DNA from: Gemmatimonadaceae bacterium
Lineage (GTDB): Bacteria > Gemmatimonadota > Gemmatimonadetes > Gemmatimonadales > Gemmatimonadaceae
Reading direction: 5' to 3'
Assembly: GCA_025931335.1 (NCBI GenBank)
Contig: JAICNG010000013.1
Coordinates: 1-55,457 of the forward strand
Length of the DNA stretch: 55,457 nucleotides
How positions within the stretch are numbered: position 1 is the stretch's first letter; each line of letters starts with the position of its first letter. The translations under genes were made by a program, and so were the position numbers. Below the pieces are notes generated by a model. The model saw only the letters and a list, made by a program, of their open reading frames with translations, was not told the DNA's origin and did not search any database. Shown here in pieces: positions 34,175-42,512 of this stretch.

Positions 34175-35016
34175 GCGGCCGCACGCGTCTCGTGCATCGC
34201 GCGCGCCTCTCGTTCCTTGCGGCCGCGTCTGCGGTAATCGGCTGCACGGACGCCTCTTCGATCGGGATCGAGGAGGAGCGGGAGTTGGGGACGGCGGTCG
34301 CGGAGCAGGCTGCCCGCGAGATGCCCTTGCTCCAGGACGAGCCCGTCGTTCGGTTCGTGCGCGAGCTCGGTGCGCACATCGTGCAGCGCGCCGATACGAC
34401 CGGACGTGCGTACGAGTTCCGCGTCGTCGACTCCGACATGGCGAACGCGTTCGCGATCCCCGGCGGATTCATCTTCGTCAACCGCGGGATCCTCGAGCGG
34501 GCGGGAACCGCGTCGGAGCTCGCGGGAGTGCTGGCACACGAGATCGGGCACGTGGTCGAGCGCCATGGGCTCGAGCAGATGTCCAAAGCGCAGAACACGA
34601 ACACGATCGTCGCTCTCGTGTACGTCCTTCTCGGCCGCGCGCCGGGCGGGGCGGAGCAGGTCGCCCTGCAAGTCGCCGGCAGTGCGTGGATGGCGAAGCA
34701 CAGCCGCGAAGCGGAGCGTGAAGCCGACCGTGTGGCGGTCGCCTATCTCGCACGAGCGGGTCTGGACCCGCGGGGGATGCCGCAGTTCTTCCAACGTTTG
34801 CTCGAGGAGGAGCGCAACAATCCGAGCCAGCTCCTGGCGTGGTTCTCGACCCATCCGGTCACGGAAGACCGCATCGCCGACACCGACGCCATGATTGCGC
34901 AGCTCCCTCCCGAAGTCATCGACCGCGCGGCGACGGACCTTCCGCAGTTCGCTCAGATGCGGCGGCGCCTGGATGCGCTTCCGGCTCCGCCAGTCGATGC
35001 GCGGGCCCTGCCGTAA
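34171..35016 (+). CDS. M48-family metalloprotease, lipoprotein
   Basis: The protein has 281 residues from the GTG at 34171, overlapping the YggX stop. A lipobox (AVIGC) ends the signal. The zinc site is HEIGH at 123-127, with the third ligand in EREADRVAVAYLARAG. IPGGFIFVNRGIL and the late ISTHP-like WFSTHPVTEDRI are typical of BepA/LoiP-type periplasmic M48 proteases. These act in outer-membrane protein quality control. A 50-base spacer leads to the GH3 gene. Confidence 0.92.
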   Translation: MSGRTRLVHRARLSFLAAASAVIGCTDASSIGIEEERELGTAVAEQAAREMPLLQDEPVVRFVRELGAHIVQRADTTGRAYEFRVVDSDMANAFAIPGGFIFVNRGILERAGTASELAGVLAHEIGHVVERHGLEQMSKAQNTNTIVALVYVLLGRAPGGAEQVALQVAGSAWMAKHSREAEREADRVAVAYLARAGLDPRGMPQFFQRLLEEERNNPSQLLAWFSTHPVTEDRIADTDAMIAQLPPEVIDRAATDLPQFAQMRRRLDALPAPPVDARALP

Positions 35017-35065
35017 TCATGGTCCGGCGCGAGGCCCGGTCTTACATTGCGACACACTCAACCCG

Positions 35066-36946
35066 ATGCACGTGTTGATTAGCTTCTCAGCCTGCGCGAT
35101 CCGTTCATCCGTGGTCGCACTCGTCGCCGCGGTGGTCGCCGCGTGCGCGCGACCGGCGCCGACCCCGGCGGCCGCACCTCCGCTCTCCGTTGATTCCGGC
35201 AGGATCGCGATCGCTCCGCCACGGATGCCGGCCGACTGGGTCGACTCCGTCCTCGCGTCGCTGTCGCTGCGAGAGAAGGCCGCGCAAATGGTGTGGCCAA
35301 CCGTCTTTGGCGACTATTCGCCAAGCGATTCGCCTCAGTGGGAGCAGCTGAGACGACTCATCGAGGAGGAGCGCGTCGGCGGCTTCACCGTGTCGGTGGG
35401 ATCGCCCGTGGAAATCGCGGTAAAGCTCGACGCGATGCAGCGCGCCAGCCGCGTGCCACTCCTCATTGGCGCAGACTTCGAGTTCGGCGCGGGCTATCGA
35501 GCGCGCGGTGGGTGGTTCCTTCCTAACGGGATCGATCTCGGCGGCGCCGTGGTGTTTCCCCCGCAGATGGCGCTTGGGGCGACGGGCGACACGGCACTCG
35601 CGTACGAGCAGGGGCGGGTGACGGCGGTCGAAGGTCGTGCGCTTGGCGTCCACGTCGCCTATGCGCCGATCCTCGACGTGAACAACAACCCGGCGAATCC
35701 CGTCATCAACACGCGTTCCTACGGCGAGGACCCAGCGCTCGCCGCGCGTCTGGGAGCTGCGTTCGTGCGTGGGCTTCAGGAGCACGGCATGATCGCGACG
35801 GGGAAGCACTTCCCCGGACACGGTGACACCGAGGTGAATTCGCATCTCGCGCTACCGGTGGTCGGCGTGACGCGAGCGAGACTGGACAGTGTCGAGTTGG
35901 TGCCGTTTCGAGCGTCGGTTGCGGCGGGAGTCGGAGCGATCATGACCTTCCACGGCGCGATGCCGGCGCTCGATTCGAGCGGGGTTCCGGGCACGCTCTC
36001 GCGCCGCGTGCTGGGCGACCTCCTCCGAGGCGAGCTCCACTTCGAAGGTGTCGTGATTTCAGACGCGATGGACATGCGGGGCGTGCTGGACAAGTACGGC
36101 GCCGTCGAGGCGGCAATCCGCGCGGTGGAAGCCGGCGCCGATGTGCTGATCCAGCCCGTCGACGTTCGTCAGACCATCGATGCCGTGGTGCAGGGCGTTT
36201 CGACCGGGAGGTACGATGAGGCTCGTATCGACGCGTCCGTGCGCCGCCTGCTCGAGGCGAAGCGGCGGGTTGGGCTCGACCGGCGTCGGTCAGTGCCGAT
36301 CGACAGCGTGAGGTTCGTGGTGGGCGACTCCGACCACGTAGCCGTGGCTCGAACGGTCGCTGAGCGATCGATTACACTGGTGCGCGACTCGCTCAAGCAG
36401 CTGCCGCTATCCAGGCTTCCCCGGTCGCGACGTGTGCTGTCGATCACCCTGGCGCGGCGGACGGATCTTGCCGCCGGTGGGACGTTCGACGCCGAGCTGC
36501 GTCGCCACTTTTCGAGCGTGCGGTCGGAATTCGTCAACGCCGACGCGCCGGCCAACGCGGAATGGGAGCGCCTGCTTCGCGCCGCCGGGTCGGCGAATGT
36601 CGTCGTCGTGAGCTCGTACGTCTCCCACGCATGGAACGCGACCAGCGCCGAGGCGCCGAGGGAGTTCGCGAACTTCGTCGAGGCGCTCGTCCGGGCTCGC
36701 CGACGGCCGATTGTGGTTTCGTTCGGAAACCCATATCTCTTGCAGCAGATTTCTGGCGTCCCGGCGTACTTGATCGGGTGGAGCGGGATCGGCGTCTCTC
36801 AGCGTGCGGCGGCTCGCGCCCTGCTCGGCGCGAACGCGATCACGGGACGGTTGCCGATTCGCATTCCACCAGGTACATCCATTGGTGCGGGATTGATACG
36901 TGCAGTGGATTCGGCGAGTGCTCGCGCGTCTGGTGTGCGACGCTAA
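35066..36946 (+). CDS. Glycoside hydrolase family 3 lipoprotein (NagZ-like)
   Basis: The protein has 626 residues from the ATG at 35066. The signal has lipobox VVAAC. The N-terminal barrel shows LREKAAQMVWP, KHFPGHGDT at 247-255 (the Lys-His and catalytic His-Asp loop of beta-N-acetylhexosaminidases), and the nucleophile Asp333 in ISDAMDM. A second alpha/beta domain follows (about 410-600), ending with IRIPPG. It probably releases N-acetylglucosamine from peptidoglycan fragments or chitin-like sugars outside the cytoplasm. An internal CCTAACG occurs at 35522. Strict NagZ proteins are shorter and cytoplasmic. Confidence 0.9.
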   Translation: MHVLISFSACAIRSSVVALVAAVVAACARPAPTPAAAPPLSVDSGRIAIAPPRMPADWVDSVLASLSLREKAAQMVWPTVFGDYSPSDSPQWEQLRRLIEEERVGGFTVSVGSPVEIAVKLDAMQRASRVPLLIGADFEFGAGYRARGGWFLPNGIDLGGAVVFPPQMALGATGDTALAYEQGRVTAVEGRALGVHVAYAPILDVNNNPANPVINTRSYGEDPALAARLGAAFVRGLQEHGMIATGKHFPGHGDTEVNSHLALPVVGVTRARLDSVELVPFRASVAAGVGAIMTFHGAMPALDSSGVPGTLSRRVLGDLLRGELHFEGVVISDAMDMRGVLDKYGAVEAAIRAVEAGADVLIQPVDVRQTIDAVVQGVSTGRYDEARIDASVRRLLEAKRRVGLDRRRSVPIDSVRFVVGDSDHVAVARTVAERSITLVRDSLKQLPLSRLPRSRRVLSITLARRTDLAAGGTFDAELRRHFSSVRSEFVNADAPANAEWERLLRAAGSANVVVVSSYVSHAWNATSAEAPREFANFVEALVRARRRPIVVSFGNPYLLQQISGVPAYLIGWSGIGVSQRAAARALLGANAITGRLPIRIPPGTSIGAGLIRAVDSASARASGVRR

Positions 36947-37050
36947 CCGGCGAGTGTTCTGATTGACGGGTGTGAATGTACGCGCTATATAGTCGCGCTT
37001 CGTGACGAGTGGGTTCGATAGGCGCGGAACGCGACAAATTTCGGGGAGAC

Positions 37051-37077
37051 TTGACATTAGTGACCGAGTGTGACTAA
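37051..37077 (+). promoter_or_regulatory. Candidate operator at the NrtR-like start
   Basis: TTGACA (37051-37056) runs into an inverted repeat TTAGT-N11-ACTAA (37057-37077) that spans the GTG start codon at 37070. The 10-mer TTAGTGACCG in its left half occurs again at 37966-37975, before the next operon. Both could be sites for the regulator encoded here. Confidence 0.45.
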
Positions 37078-37813
37078 TTCGCGCCCGATGCGCGAGCGTC
37101 CCCAAACATCCGCCCCGGCCGGCCGCCCCGCCGTTGCAGCCCGTCCCGTCATTCGCCGGGCGCTTCTCTCCGTCGACGTCATTCTCTTCACACCGCACGG
37201 GCGCCGGCTCACGGTGTTGCTCGTGCGTGCGACCGATCCGCGCGCACGCGAGCGATGGGAGCTCCCCTGGGACGCGGCGCGCGCCGAGGAAGCGCTCGAT
37301 GTGGCGGCGGCACGCATCGCCCGATCGGCGTTAGGCGCCGGGCCGGCGTGGACGCGACAGGTGGTGGCGTCCGGTGGCGAGCAGCGCCATCCCGGTGAGA
37401 CCGAGTTCTCGATCGCCTATCTCGGACTGGTGCCCGCCGGCACGCCGCCGCCGGTTGGTGGCGAGGCCAGCTGGTTCCCTCTCGACGAGATTCCGCCGCT
37501 CGCCCCCCGCCACCGCGCCATGGTCGACTCCGCGCTCGCCATGCTGCGGCTCGAGCTCGATCAATCGCCGGTCGCCTTCCGCCTGCTCCCGCCGACGTTC
37601 ACGCTGAGTCAGCTTCAGGAGGTGTACGAGGTTCTCCTCGGACGCAAGCTGCACAAGGCGAGCTTCCGTCGCGCACTTCACGCCGCGTGGCTCGTGGAGC
37701 CTATAGATGAATGGAGGAGCGAAGGCAGAGGACGTCCGGCTCAGCTCTTCCGGTATGCGCCAAAGAAGAAACGGACGGGTCGGCGCGGGGTGAGGTTCGA
37801 TCTCTTGGGATAG
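37070..37813 (+). CDS. NrtR-like NUDIX/winged-helix regulator
   Basis: The protein has 247 residues from the GTG at 37070; an ATG at 37088 is an alternative. Residues of about 28-145 are a NUDIX fold (LLSVDVILFTPHGRRLTVLLV, ETEFSIAYLGLV). The catalytic NUDIX box is lost: the stretch WDAARAEEALDVAAARIARS has no REx2EE pattern. The C-terminal winged helix (LLPPTFTLSQLQEVYEVLLG, then KLHKASFRRALH) matches the NrtR family, which senses ADP-ribose and controls NAD genes. No NAD gene is adjacent. A Leu codon TTA makes a CGTTAGG heptamer at 37329. Confidence 0.85.
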   Translation: MTNSRPMRERPQTSAPAGRPAVAARPVIRRALLSVDVILFTPHGRRLTVLLVRATDPRARERWELPWDAARAEEALDVAAARIARSALGAGPAWTRQVVASGGEQRHPGETEFSIAYLGLVPAGTPPPVGGEASWFPLDEIPPLAPRHRAMVDSALAMLRLELDQSPVAFRLLPPTFTLSQLQEVYEVLLGRKLHKASFRRALHAAWLVEPIDEWRSEGRGRPAQLFRYAPKKKRTGRRGVRFDLLG

Positions 37814-37954
37814 GGGTCAGGAGTCAGGGATCGGGGGTGGAACGGCAAACGGCCGCGCACTGCGCGGCCGTTTGCTCATCTGATGAGCGCGTCCGCTGCG
37901 AAGCAGCGACGCGCCTTTCCACCCCTGATCCCTGCCTCCTGACTCCTGATCCCT
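37812..37954. repeat. Multi-branched inverted-repeat region
   Basis: An outer stem pairs AGGGGTCAGGAGTCAGG and GGTGGAA at the left (37812-37842) with TTTCCACC and CCTGACTCCTGATCCCT at the right (37916-37954), with one 6-base bulge. Inside are a perfect 15-bp stem (37845-37859 with 37861-37875), a short GCTCATC/GATGAGC stem (37874-37888) and a GCGCGT-CGCTGC/GCAGCG-ACGCGC hairpin (37887-37914). The first inner hairpin may act as terminator for the NrtR-like gene. The whole could fold as a branched RNA. Confidence 0.75.
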
Positions 37955-37965
37955 CTCGTTACCGG

Positions 37966-38038
37966 TTAGTGACCGGAACCAACCAGCAATCCCAGGGTAC
38001 ACCCCTTGCGTTACTTTATTAGTACCAATACGTATATT
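37966..38038 (+). promoter_or_regulatory. Promoter region before the 38065 operon
   Basis: This is one of the few AT-rich stretches in the window. TTACTT (38011-38016) and TATATT (38033-38038) form a -35/-10 pair with 16 bases between. TTAGTGACCG at 37966 repeats the word found at the NrtR-like start, and TTAGTACC occurs at 38019, inside the promoter spacer. Repression by the NrtR-like protein is an inference. Confidence 0.5.
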
Positions 38039-38064
38039 ACTACGAAACACACGGAGGGAGCCGG

Positions 38065-38337
38065 TTGCTCGCCTATCTGGACGCGCTGTGTGCCGCTTTG
38101 CTTGCGCGTGACACCAAGGAGATCGATCGCCTTGGCCGTCATCCACTTGCACGCGCCCTGCCGCGGACGGTACGTGAGGAAGTCCTCGCGATTCGTCGCG
38201 TTGGACCCGGCTCCCTCCGCGCGCCCATAGAGACCCTTCGTCATTACCACCGCACGGCCCATCTGTTCGGCATCGCCCGCGACCCGGCGTCCGCGGGCGA
38301 TCAGATGGAGCTGCCGCTCCCCGCGAGGGCTAGCTGA
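38065..38337 (+). CDS. Small protein of unknown function
   Basis: The protein has 90 residues from the TTG at 38065, chosen because GGAGGGAG lies just upstream. It is helical, with LDALCAALLARDTKEIDRLG, RTVREEVLAIRRVGPGSLRA and LRHYHRTAHLFG. It has no signal peptide or membrane span. I do not recognise the family. The stop shares bases with the next start (TGATG), so the two small genes are translationally coupled. A clear AT-rich promoter precedes it. Confidence 0.65.
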   Translation: MLAYLDALCAALLARDTKEIDRLGRHPLARALPRTVREEVLAIRRVGPGSLRAPIETLRHYHRTAHLFGIARDPASAGDQMELPLPARAS

Positions 38338-38711
38338 TGGGCGTCGTTCGTCGGAAACAGCGGAGCTCGGTTCGCCAAGGCGGCGGATCGCCGCTAACCG
38401 AAGCAACCCTCCGGCGCCTGTCGGATGAAGGGATCAGTGAGACGCCCGTTCCAGCGCGCGTGCTGGAAACGCCGGGCGGCCACCGGTGGCTCGTCATCCT
38501 GATCGCCCGCCTCGCTTCCGTCGATCCCGTCGGCGAGACACGCGGCGCTCGGCTGATCGTTCGCGCCGAGCCGTTGTACGGGGGCCAGGATCGCCCTCGG
38601 ATCGTGACCGTTCGCGCGGCGTCGCTGGATGACATGACGGGACCGGTGCTTCGCGACGCGCTGCTGCGCGGCCGGCCAGGCGAGGCGCAGCGACGACGCC
38701 GCAGAGGGTGA
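38337..38711 (+). CDS. Small protein of unknown function
   Basis: The protein has 124 residues. Its ATG overlaps the previous stop. It has a basic N-terminus and a basic C-terminus (GEAQRRRRRG) around a middle with alternating strands (GHRWLVILIARLASV, GARLIVRAEPLYGG, PRIVTVRAASLDD). No known domain was recognised. Co-transcription with the gene at 38065 is likely from the overlap. The basic ends could indicate nucleic-acid binding, which is speculation. Confidence 0.55.
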   Translation: MGVVRRKQRSSVRQGGGSPLTEATLRRLSDEGISETPVPARVLETPGGHRWLVILIARLASVDPVGETRGARLIVRAEPLYGGQDRPRIVTVRAASLDDMTGPVLRDALLRGRPGEAQRRRRRG

Positions 38712-38750
38712 CCAGCGGGCGGTCCGGACCACGGGCCGCCCTTCTCTTGT

Positions 38751-39008
38751 CTAGTTGCTTCGTCCCTGCCGCCGGAGGAGAGCACGCGAGATCGCCGTGT
38801 TGTCGCGGGCGATCGCGTAGAGCTCCCTGAATACGGTGGCTCTCGAGGTGCCCCGGGCTTCGGCGATGATCGGAGGCTCGTGCCCAGCGCGGCGCGAGGG
38901 GTCTGAGCGTCGCTCTACCGCCAGGAAGGCACGGTGGACCCCGCCTTCGGCGTCGGCTTCAATCATGACGAAGCCCCCAGAGGGTAGCTCGCGACTATAA
39001 AGCAGCAC
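38751..39008 (-). CDS. Small protein of unknown function, paralogue of 30290-30583
   Basis: The protein has 85 residues from a GTG start with AAGGATGA upstream. It starts MLLYSRELPSGGFVMIEAD and then has VERRSDPSRRAGHEPPIIAE and ARGTSRATVFRELYAIA. The VERR-DP-R-G-EPP-IAEARG-SR block is the same as in the protein at 30290-30583. Both end in an Arg-rich helix. The family is unknown to me. It converges with the pair of small genes at 38065-38711. Confidence 0.68.
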   Translation of the reverse strand: MLLYSRELPSGGFVMIEADAEGGVHRAFLAVERRSDPSRRAGHEPPIIAEARGTSRATVFRELYAIARDNTAISRALLRRQGRSN

Positions 39009-39035
39009 GGGTCATCCTTCATTGGATTGACGAGG

Positions 39036-39055
39036 GGGGCCCGACGTCGGGCCCC
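39036..39055 (-). terminator. 20-bp GC palindrome after the NlpC/P60 gene
   Basis: GGGGCCCGAC and its exact complement form a 20-base palindrome 11 bases past the NlpC/P60 stop on the minus strand. There is no T run, so it is a weaker terminator call. Confidence 0.55.
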
Positions 39056-39066
39056 GCCGACACGCG

Positions 39067-39690
39067 CTAATATACGACCGGCGGCTCCCGATAAAGCAAG
39101 GTGGTCTCCATTCCGGGCGGCGCGCTCCGTTCTATCGCGCTGGCGCTGACGGGCAGCTCGATCACACCCTCCGCGGGCAGGATGCGGCGGACCGCGATGA
39201 GGCGCCGGCCAAACCACGTTGGCCGCGCGCGGGTCCCGCCAAACCGATCGAGCTTCACGCGCTTCGCGGTGCTCGACGCGTGGATGATGGTGTCGCCACC
39301 GACGTACACGGCGATGTGTTGCGCGCCGCGTCCGCCAAAGAAGAAAAGGAGATCACCCGGCTGCAAATCACCGGGCGCCGGGGCATCCCCCACGCCGGCT
39401 TGCTCTTTGGCAGTTCGAGGCATGCGCACGCCGTGCTGCGCGAAGATCCAGCGGACGAAACCGGAGCAGTCGAACGCGCGCGGTGTGGTTCCCCCGAGCA
39501 CGTAGCGCACGCCCAAGTACTGCCTCGCTGTACGCACGACGTCCTCGCCGTGCACGGGCGCGCGCACCTCGAGGGTGCGCATCCCCCCCGTGGGCGCGGG
39601 CGTCTGCCGAGCTTGAGCGAGGGCCCCACGCATTGGGGCGGCCAGCGCAGCGGCGCATAAGAGAGCAATTCGTACGTTGATGGTCGTCAT
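39067..39690 (-). CDS. Secreted NlpC/P60 peptidase
   Basis: The protein has 207 residues with a signal peptide ending MRGALAQA. A single NlpC/P60 domain has catalytic Cys in FDCSGFVRWIF, His in AQHIAVYVGG and a third His in TIIHASS, with GDLLFFF between. It is a periplasmic peptidoglycan endopeptidase of the gamma-D-glutamyl type by family. It is related to the C-terminal half of the barrel-fusion protein at 13499-14692 (compare PRAFDCSGF with TRGFDCSGF). It follows the NHEJ operon on the same strand, 75 bases downstream. Confidence 0.9.
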   Translation of the reverse strand: MTTINVRIALLCAAALAAPMRGALAQARQTPAPTGGMRTLEVRAPVHGEDVVRTARQYLGVRYVLGGTTPRAFDCSGFVRWIFAQHGVRMPRTAKEQAGVGDAPAPGDLQPGDLLFFFGGRGAQHIAVYVGGDTIIHASSTAKRVKLDRFGGTRARPTWFGRRLIAVRRILPAEGVIELPVSASAIERSAPPGMETTLLYREPPVVY

Positions 39691-39765
39691 CCTGGCGATG
39701 ACGACCTTGACGCCTGCCTGGAAACGCCCCGAGCAAGGGGCGAAGGGTCGAAACGAGCCGAACAG

Positions 39766-40809
39766 CTACCGACGCGACTTCGGCGTCGTCGCTCGGGCAT
39801 CGAGGACGGCACGGATTGAGTTGCCCTTCTTCATCGCACGCGCCCAGAGGTCACCGCGCCGCCGCAGGCGATCGGGCACGCTCTCGATGGTGAAGTCGCG
39901 AGGGTCCAATCCCTTGTCGATTTCGCTCCACTCGAGCGGAGTCGATACCGTCGCGCCAGGCCGAGCGCGAACCGCGTAAGCGGCGGCGACAGTCTTTCCA
40001 CGGATGTTCTGGAGGTAGTCGACGTAAACCGTGCCCGAGGGGCGAGCGCGCACTGCGCGCTCGATCGTGGAAATGCGCGGTGCGCGCGCGACCACCCTTG
40101 TGGCGACCAGTTGTGCGGCGAGCACGGCCGTCTCGTCCGAGAGGCCGGGCTCCAGCGGCACCACGATGTGCATCCCCGAAGCGCCCGAGGTCTTCGCGAC
40201 CGCGGTGAGCTTGAGCGTATCGAGCTCGTCCTTCACCAGCTTCGCCACCTCCACCACCGTCGAGAACGACGCTTTCGGGCCAGGGTCGAGATCCAGAATC
40301 GTGAAGTCGGCTTCGTCGAGTTGGGCAACGCGCGAGTGCCAGGGATCGACAGAGATGGCCCCGAGCTGGACGATATAGAGCAGCGTCAGCAGATCACCGC
40401 CAATGAGGCGCCTCTGCCGCTCCCCCTCCTCATTGCGAATCGTCTCCGCACGCACCCCTGCTGGCACGGAATCGGGAGCGTTCTGCTGGTAGAACGATTG
40501 GCCGTCGATGCCATTCGGATATCGCTTGAGGACGAGCGGCCGATCGCGCATCACCGGGAGGATCGCGTCTTCAACACGCGCGTAGTAGCGCATGAGGTCG
40601 CCCTTGGTGAAGCCATCGCGCGGGAAGAACACCTTGCCGAGGCTCGACACGGTGAGGGTCGCGCCACCTCCCAGCTCGACCGTTCCGTCGCCTCCCGATC
40701 GCTCGATCTCCTCGAGGCTGTCAACGACGCGCGAGCCTGCGGCGGACGTCCTGGATCGCGCCGTGCGCGCGCGTGGCGCGGCGGACTTCCGCATCCCGGC
40801 GCGTTTCAT
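39766..40809 (-). CDS. ligD: LigD polymerase-domain protein
   Basis: The protein has 347 residues. This is the archaeo-eukaryotic-primase-type polymerase domain of LigD as a separate polypeptide: VFFPRDGFTKGDLMRYY, VLKRYPNGIDG, the metal-binding DLDPGP, and KTSGASGMHIVVPL. It fills gaps with nucleotides, often ribonucleotides, during non-homologous end joining. A basic tail of about 25 residues precedes the domain. Its ATG overlaps the ligase stop by 4 bases (ATGA), so the polymerase and ligase are made together. The symbol is shared because LigD is split here. Confidence 0.92.
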   Translation of the reverse strand: MKRAGMRKSAAPRARTARSRTSAAGSRVVDSLEEIERSGGDGTVELGGGATLTVSSLGKVFFPRDGFTKGDLMRYYARVEDAILPVMRDRPLVLKRYPNGIDGQSFYQQNAPDSVPAGVRAETIRNEEGERQRRLIGGDLLTLLYIVQLGAISVDPWHSRVAQLDEADFTILDLDPGPKASFSTVVEVAKLVKDELDTLKLTAVAKTSGASGMHIVVPLEPGLSDETAVLAAQLVATRVVARAPRISTIERAVRARPSGTVYVDYLQNIRGKTVAAAYAVRARPGATVSTPLEWSEIDKGLDPRDFTIESVPDRLRRRGDLWARAMKKGNSIRAVLDARATTPKSRR

Positions 40810-42506
40810 CGCTGCGCGCGCTGCACGCTTTCGGCCTCCCGTCCCACCTCTCGCGCATCCTTGTCATCGCGGACGCCAAGGAAGATGGGCTGGCGGAGTT
40901 TCCCATCGGCCGTCCATTCGTTGAACTTCACCTCGACGACGACCTCGGGGCGCGCCCAGTGTGCGCGCTCGTTCGTTCGCGGCGGGTGCTCGAACGGCGA
41001 CGATTTCCGCTCGAGGCGCGCGAGGCGGCGGTGCATGTCCTTGAGACCGGCCCGGGTGAAACCGCCTCCCGTGTGCCCGACATAGATGAAACGGCCACCA
41101 TCGAAGTAGCCGAGGAGAATGGCGCCGATGTGCTCGCGCGTGTTGCGTGGCTCGGTCCAGCCTCCGACGACGAACTCCTGTCGGTGCTCGACCTTCAGCT
41201 TCAGCCACGCTTTCGTGCGGACGCCAGGCTCGTAGCGGGCATCTGTGCGCTTCGCAATGACTCCTTCCCACCCATCCCGTCGAACGCGCTCGAGCATTTC
41301 CTGGCCATCGCCGGGAACGGAGTCACTCAGGCGCAGGCGTTGGTTCGTTCGCCGGCGCAGGAGCCGCTCGAGGTGCTTCCGGCGAGTCGACCACGGTTCC
41401 TTGATGACGACGTCGTCGCCGTCGACGAGGATGTCGAACAGCGCGATCGCGGCCGGCTGCGTTTTGGCGAATTCCTCGATCGTCCCGGCGTCCTTCACAT
41501 GCATGCGATCCTGTAGCGCCTGGAAGCGCGCGACCTCTCCGCGGACGACCGCGATGATCTCTCCGTCGACGACGAGCTCACGCTCGGCCTTCGTGCCGAG
41601 TGCGCGCAAGGCGTTGGCGATCTCGGGAAACTGCTTGGTCTTGTCGTTGCCGTTGCGCGTGATCAGACGGACCGCATCCCGAGTAATGAAAGCGAGAACC
41701 CGGATGCCGTCGTATTTGGGCTCGAACGTCCAGCCCTCGCCCTCCGGGATCGACGTCCCGATGCTGGCGTACATGGGCTCGAGGCGGCCCAGCGCCCGGG
41801 AGCGGGTAGCTGCGGCTGGTTTCTGACGAGCGGTCGTGGATGCGCGTCTGGTCACCGTGCGTGTGCTCCGGCCTTTGGCGGGACGCCTCTTTCCCGCCGC
41901 AATCTCTTCCATCGTCCGCCCCGTCGCCACCGAGGTCGTCACGTCAGCGACGATGTCGGCGTCATCGCGTGCTTCCGCGTCGCGATGCTTGATCCAGAGC
42001 CACTGCGGTTTCGACGAGCCGCCATTGCGTCCGCGCATGCGGACCAGGACCCACGATCCTCTCAACCGCTCGCCGTCGAGAGTGAACTTGAGGTCACCGG
42101 CGCGGTACCCGCGGCGGATGGCGCTTTCATCGTCACCGTCGCCTGGCCCCTCGGCGCGGTACGTCCCGCGGTCCCAGAGCATCACCGTGCCGCCGCCGTA
42201 CTCGCCCTTGGGGATGGTGCCTTCAAACGTGTTGTAATCGATGGGATGGTCTTCGACTTCCATCGCGAGGCGCTTGACGCTCGGGTCGAGGCTGGGGCCT
42301 TTGGGGACGGCCCAGCTCTTCATCACCCCGTCGAGCTCGAGTCGCAGGTCGAAATGGAGGTTGGTGGCGGCGTGCTTCTGGATGACGAATCGCAGCGTTC
42401 CCTTCCTGGAGGGAGCGCTGGCGACCGTGCCGGTGGGCTCGGCCGTGCGGGAGAAATCGCGCTTGCGGCGGTACTCCGAGAGCCGTGCCGAGCGGGTGCG
42501 CGGCAC
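40806..42506 (-). CDS. ligD: LigD phosphoesterase-ligase protein
   Basis: The protein has 566 residues from a GTG start. The N-terminal 3'-phosphoesterase domain shows FVIQKHAATNLHFDLRLE and EGTIPKGEYGGGTV. A basic linker (about 195-235) leads to an ATP-dependent DNA ligase: the adenylated Lys264 in PKYDGIRV, VVDGEIIAV, EGVIAKR and AWLKLKVEH, then the OB domain with GGGFTRAGL. It seals double-strand breaks with Ku. The polymerase domain, fused in many species, is encoded by the next gene. It starts 6 bases after ku. Confidence 0.94.
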   Translation of the reverse strand: MPRTRSARLSEYRRKRDFSRTAEPTGTVASAPSRKGTLRFVIQKHAATNLHFDLRLELDGVMKSWAVPKGPSLDPSVKRLAMEVEDHPIDYNTFEGTIPKGEYGGGTVMLWDRGTYRAEGPGDGDDESAIRRGYRAGDLKFTLDGERLRGSWVLVRMRGRNGGSSKPQWLWIKHRDAEARDDADIVADVTTSVATGRTMEEIAAGKRRPAKGRSTRTVTRRASTTARQKPAAATRSRALGRLEPMYASIGTSIPEGEGWTFEPKYDGIRVLAFITRDAVRLITRNGNDKTKQFPEIANALRALGTKAERELVVDGEIIAVVRGEVARFQALQDRMHVKDAGTIEEFAKTQPAAIALFDILVDGDDVVIKEPWSTRRKHLERLLRRRTNQRLRLSDSVPGDGQEMLERVRRDGWEGVIAKRTDARYEPGVRTKAWLKLKVEHRQEFVVGGWTEPRNTREHIGAILLGYFDGGRFIYVGHTGGGFTRAGLKDMHRRLARLERKSSPFEHPPRTNERAHWARPEVVVEVKFNEWTADGKLRQPIFLGVRDDKDAREVGREAESVQRAQR

Positions 42507-42512
42507 GACCCG

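Noticed and set aside
34895..35065. In-frame TTG start far upstream of the GH3 lipoprotein
   Set aside because: It would put 57 residues before a clear signal peptide and overlap the M48 protease. The ATG at 35066 gives a proper lipoprotein signal.
37812..37954. CRISPR array
   Set aside because: The repeated words are irregular and form inverted arms; there are no equal-length spacers and no cas genes.
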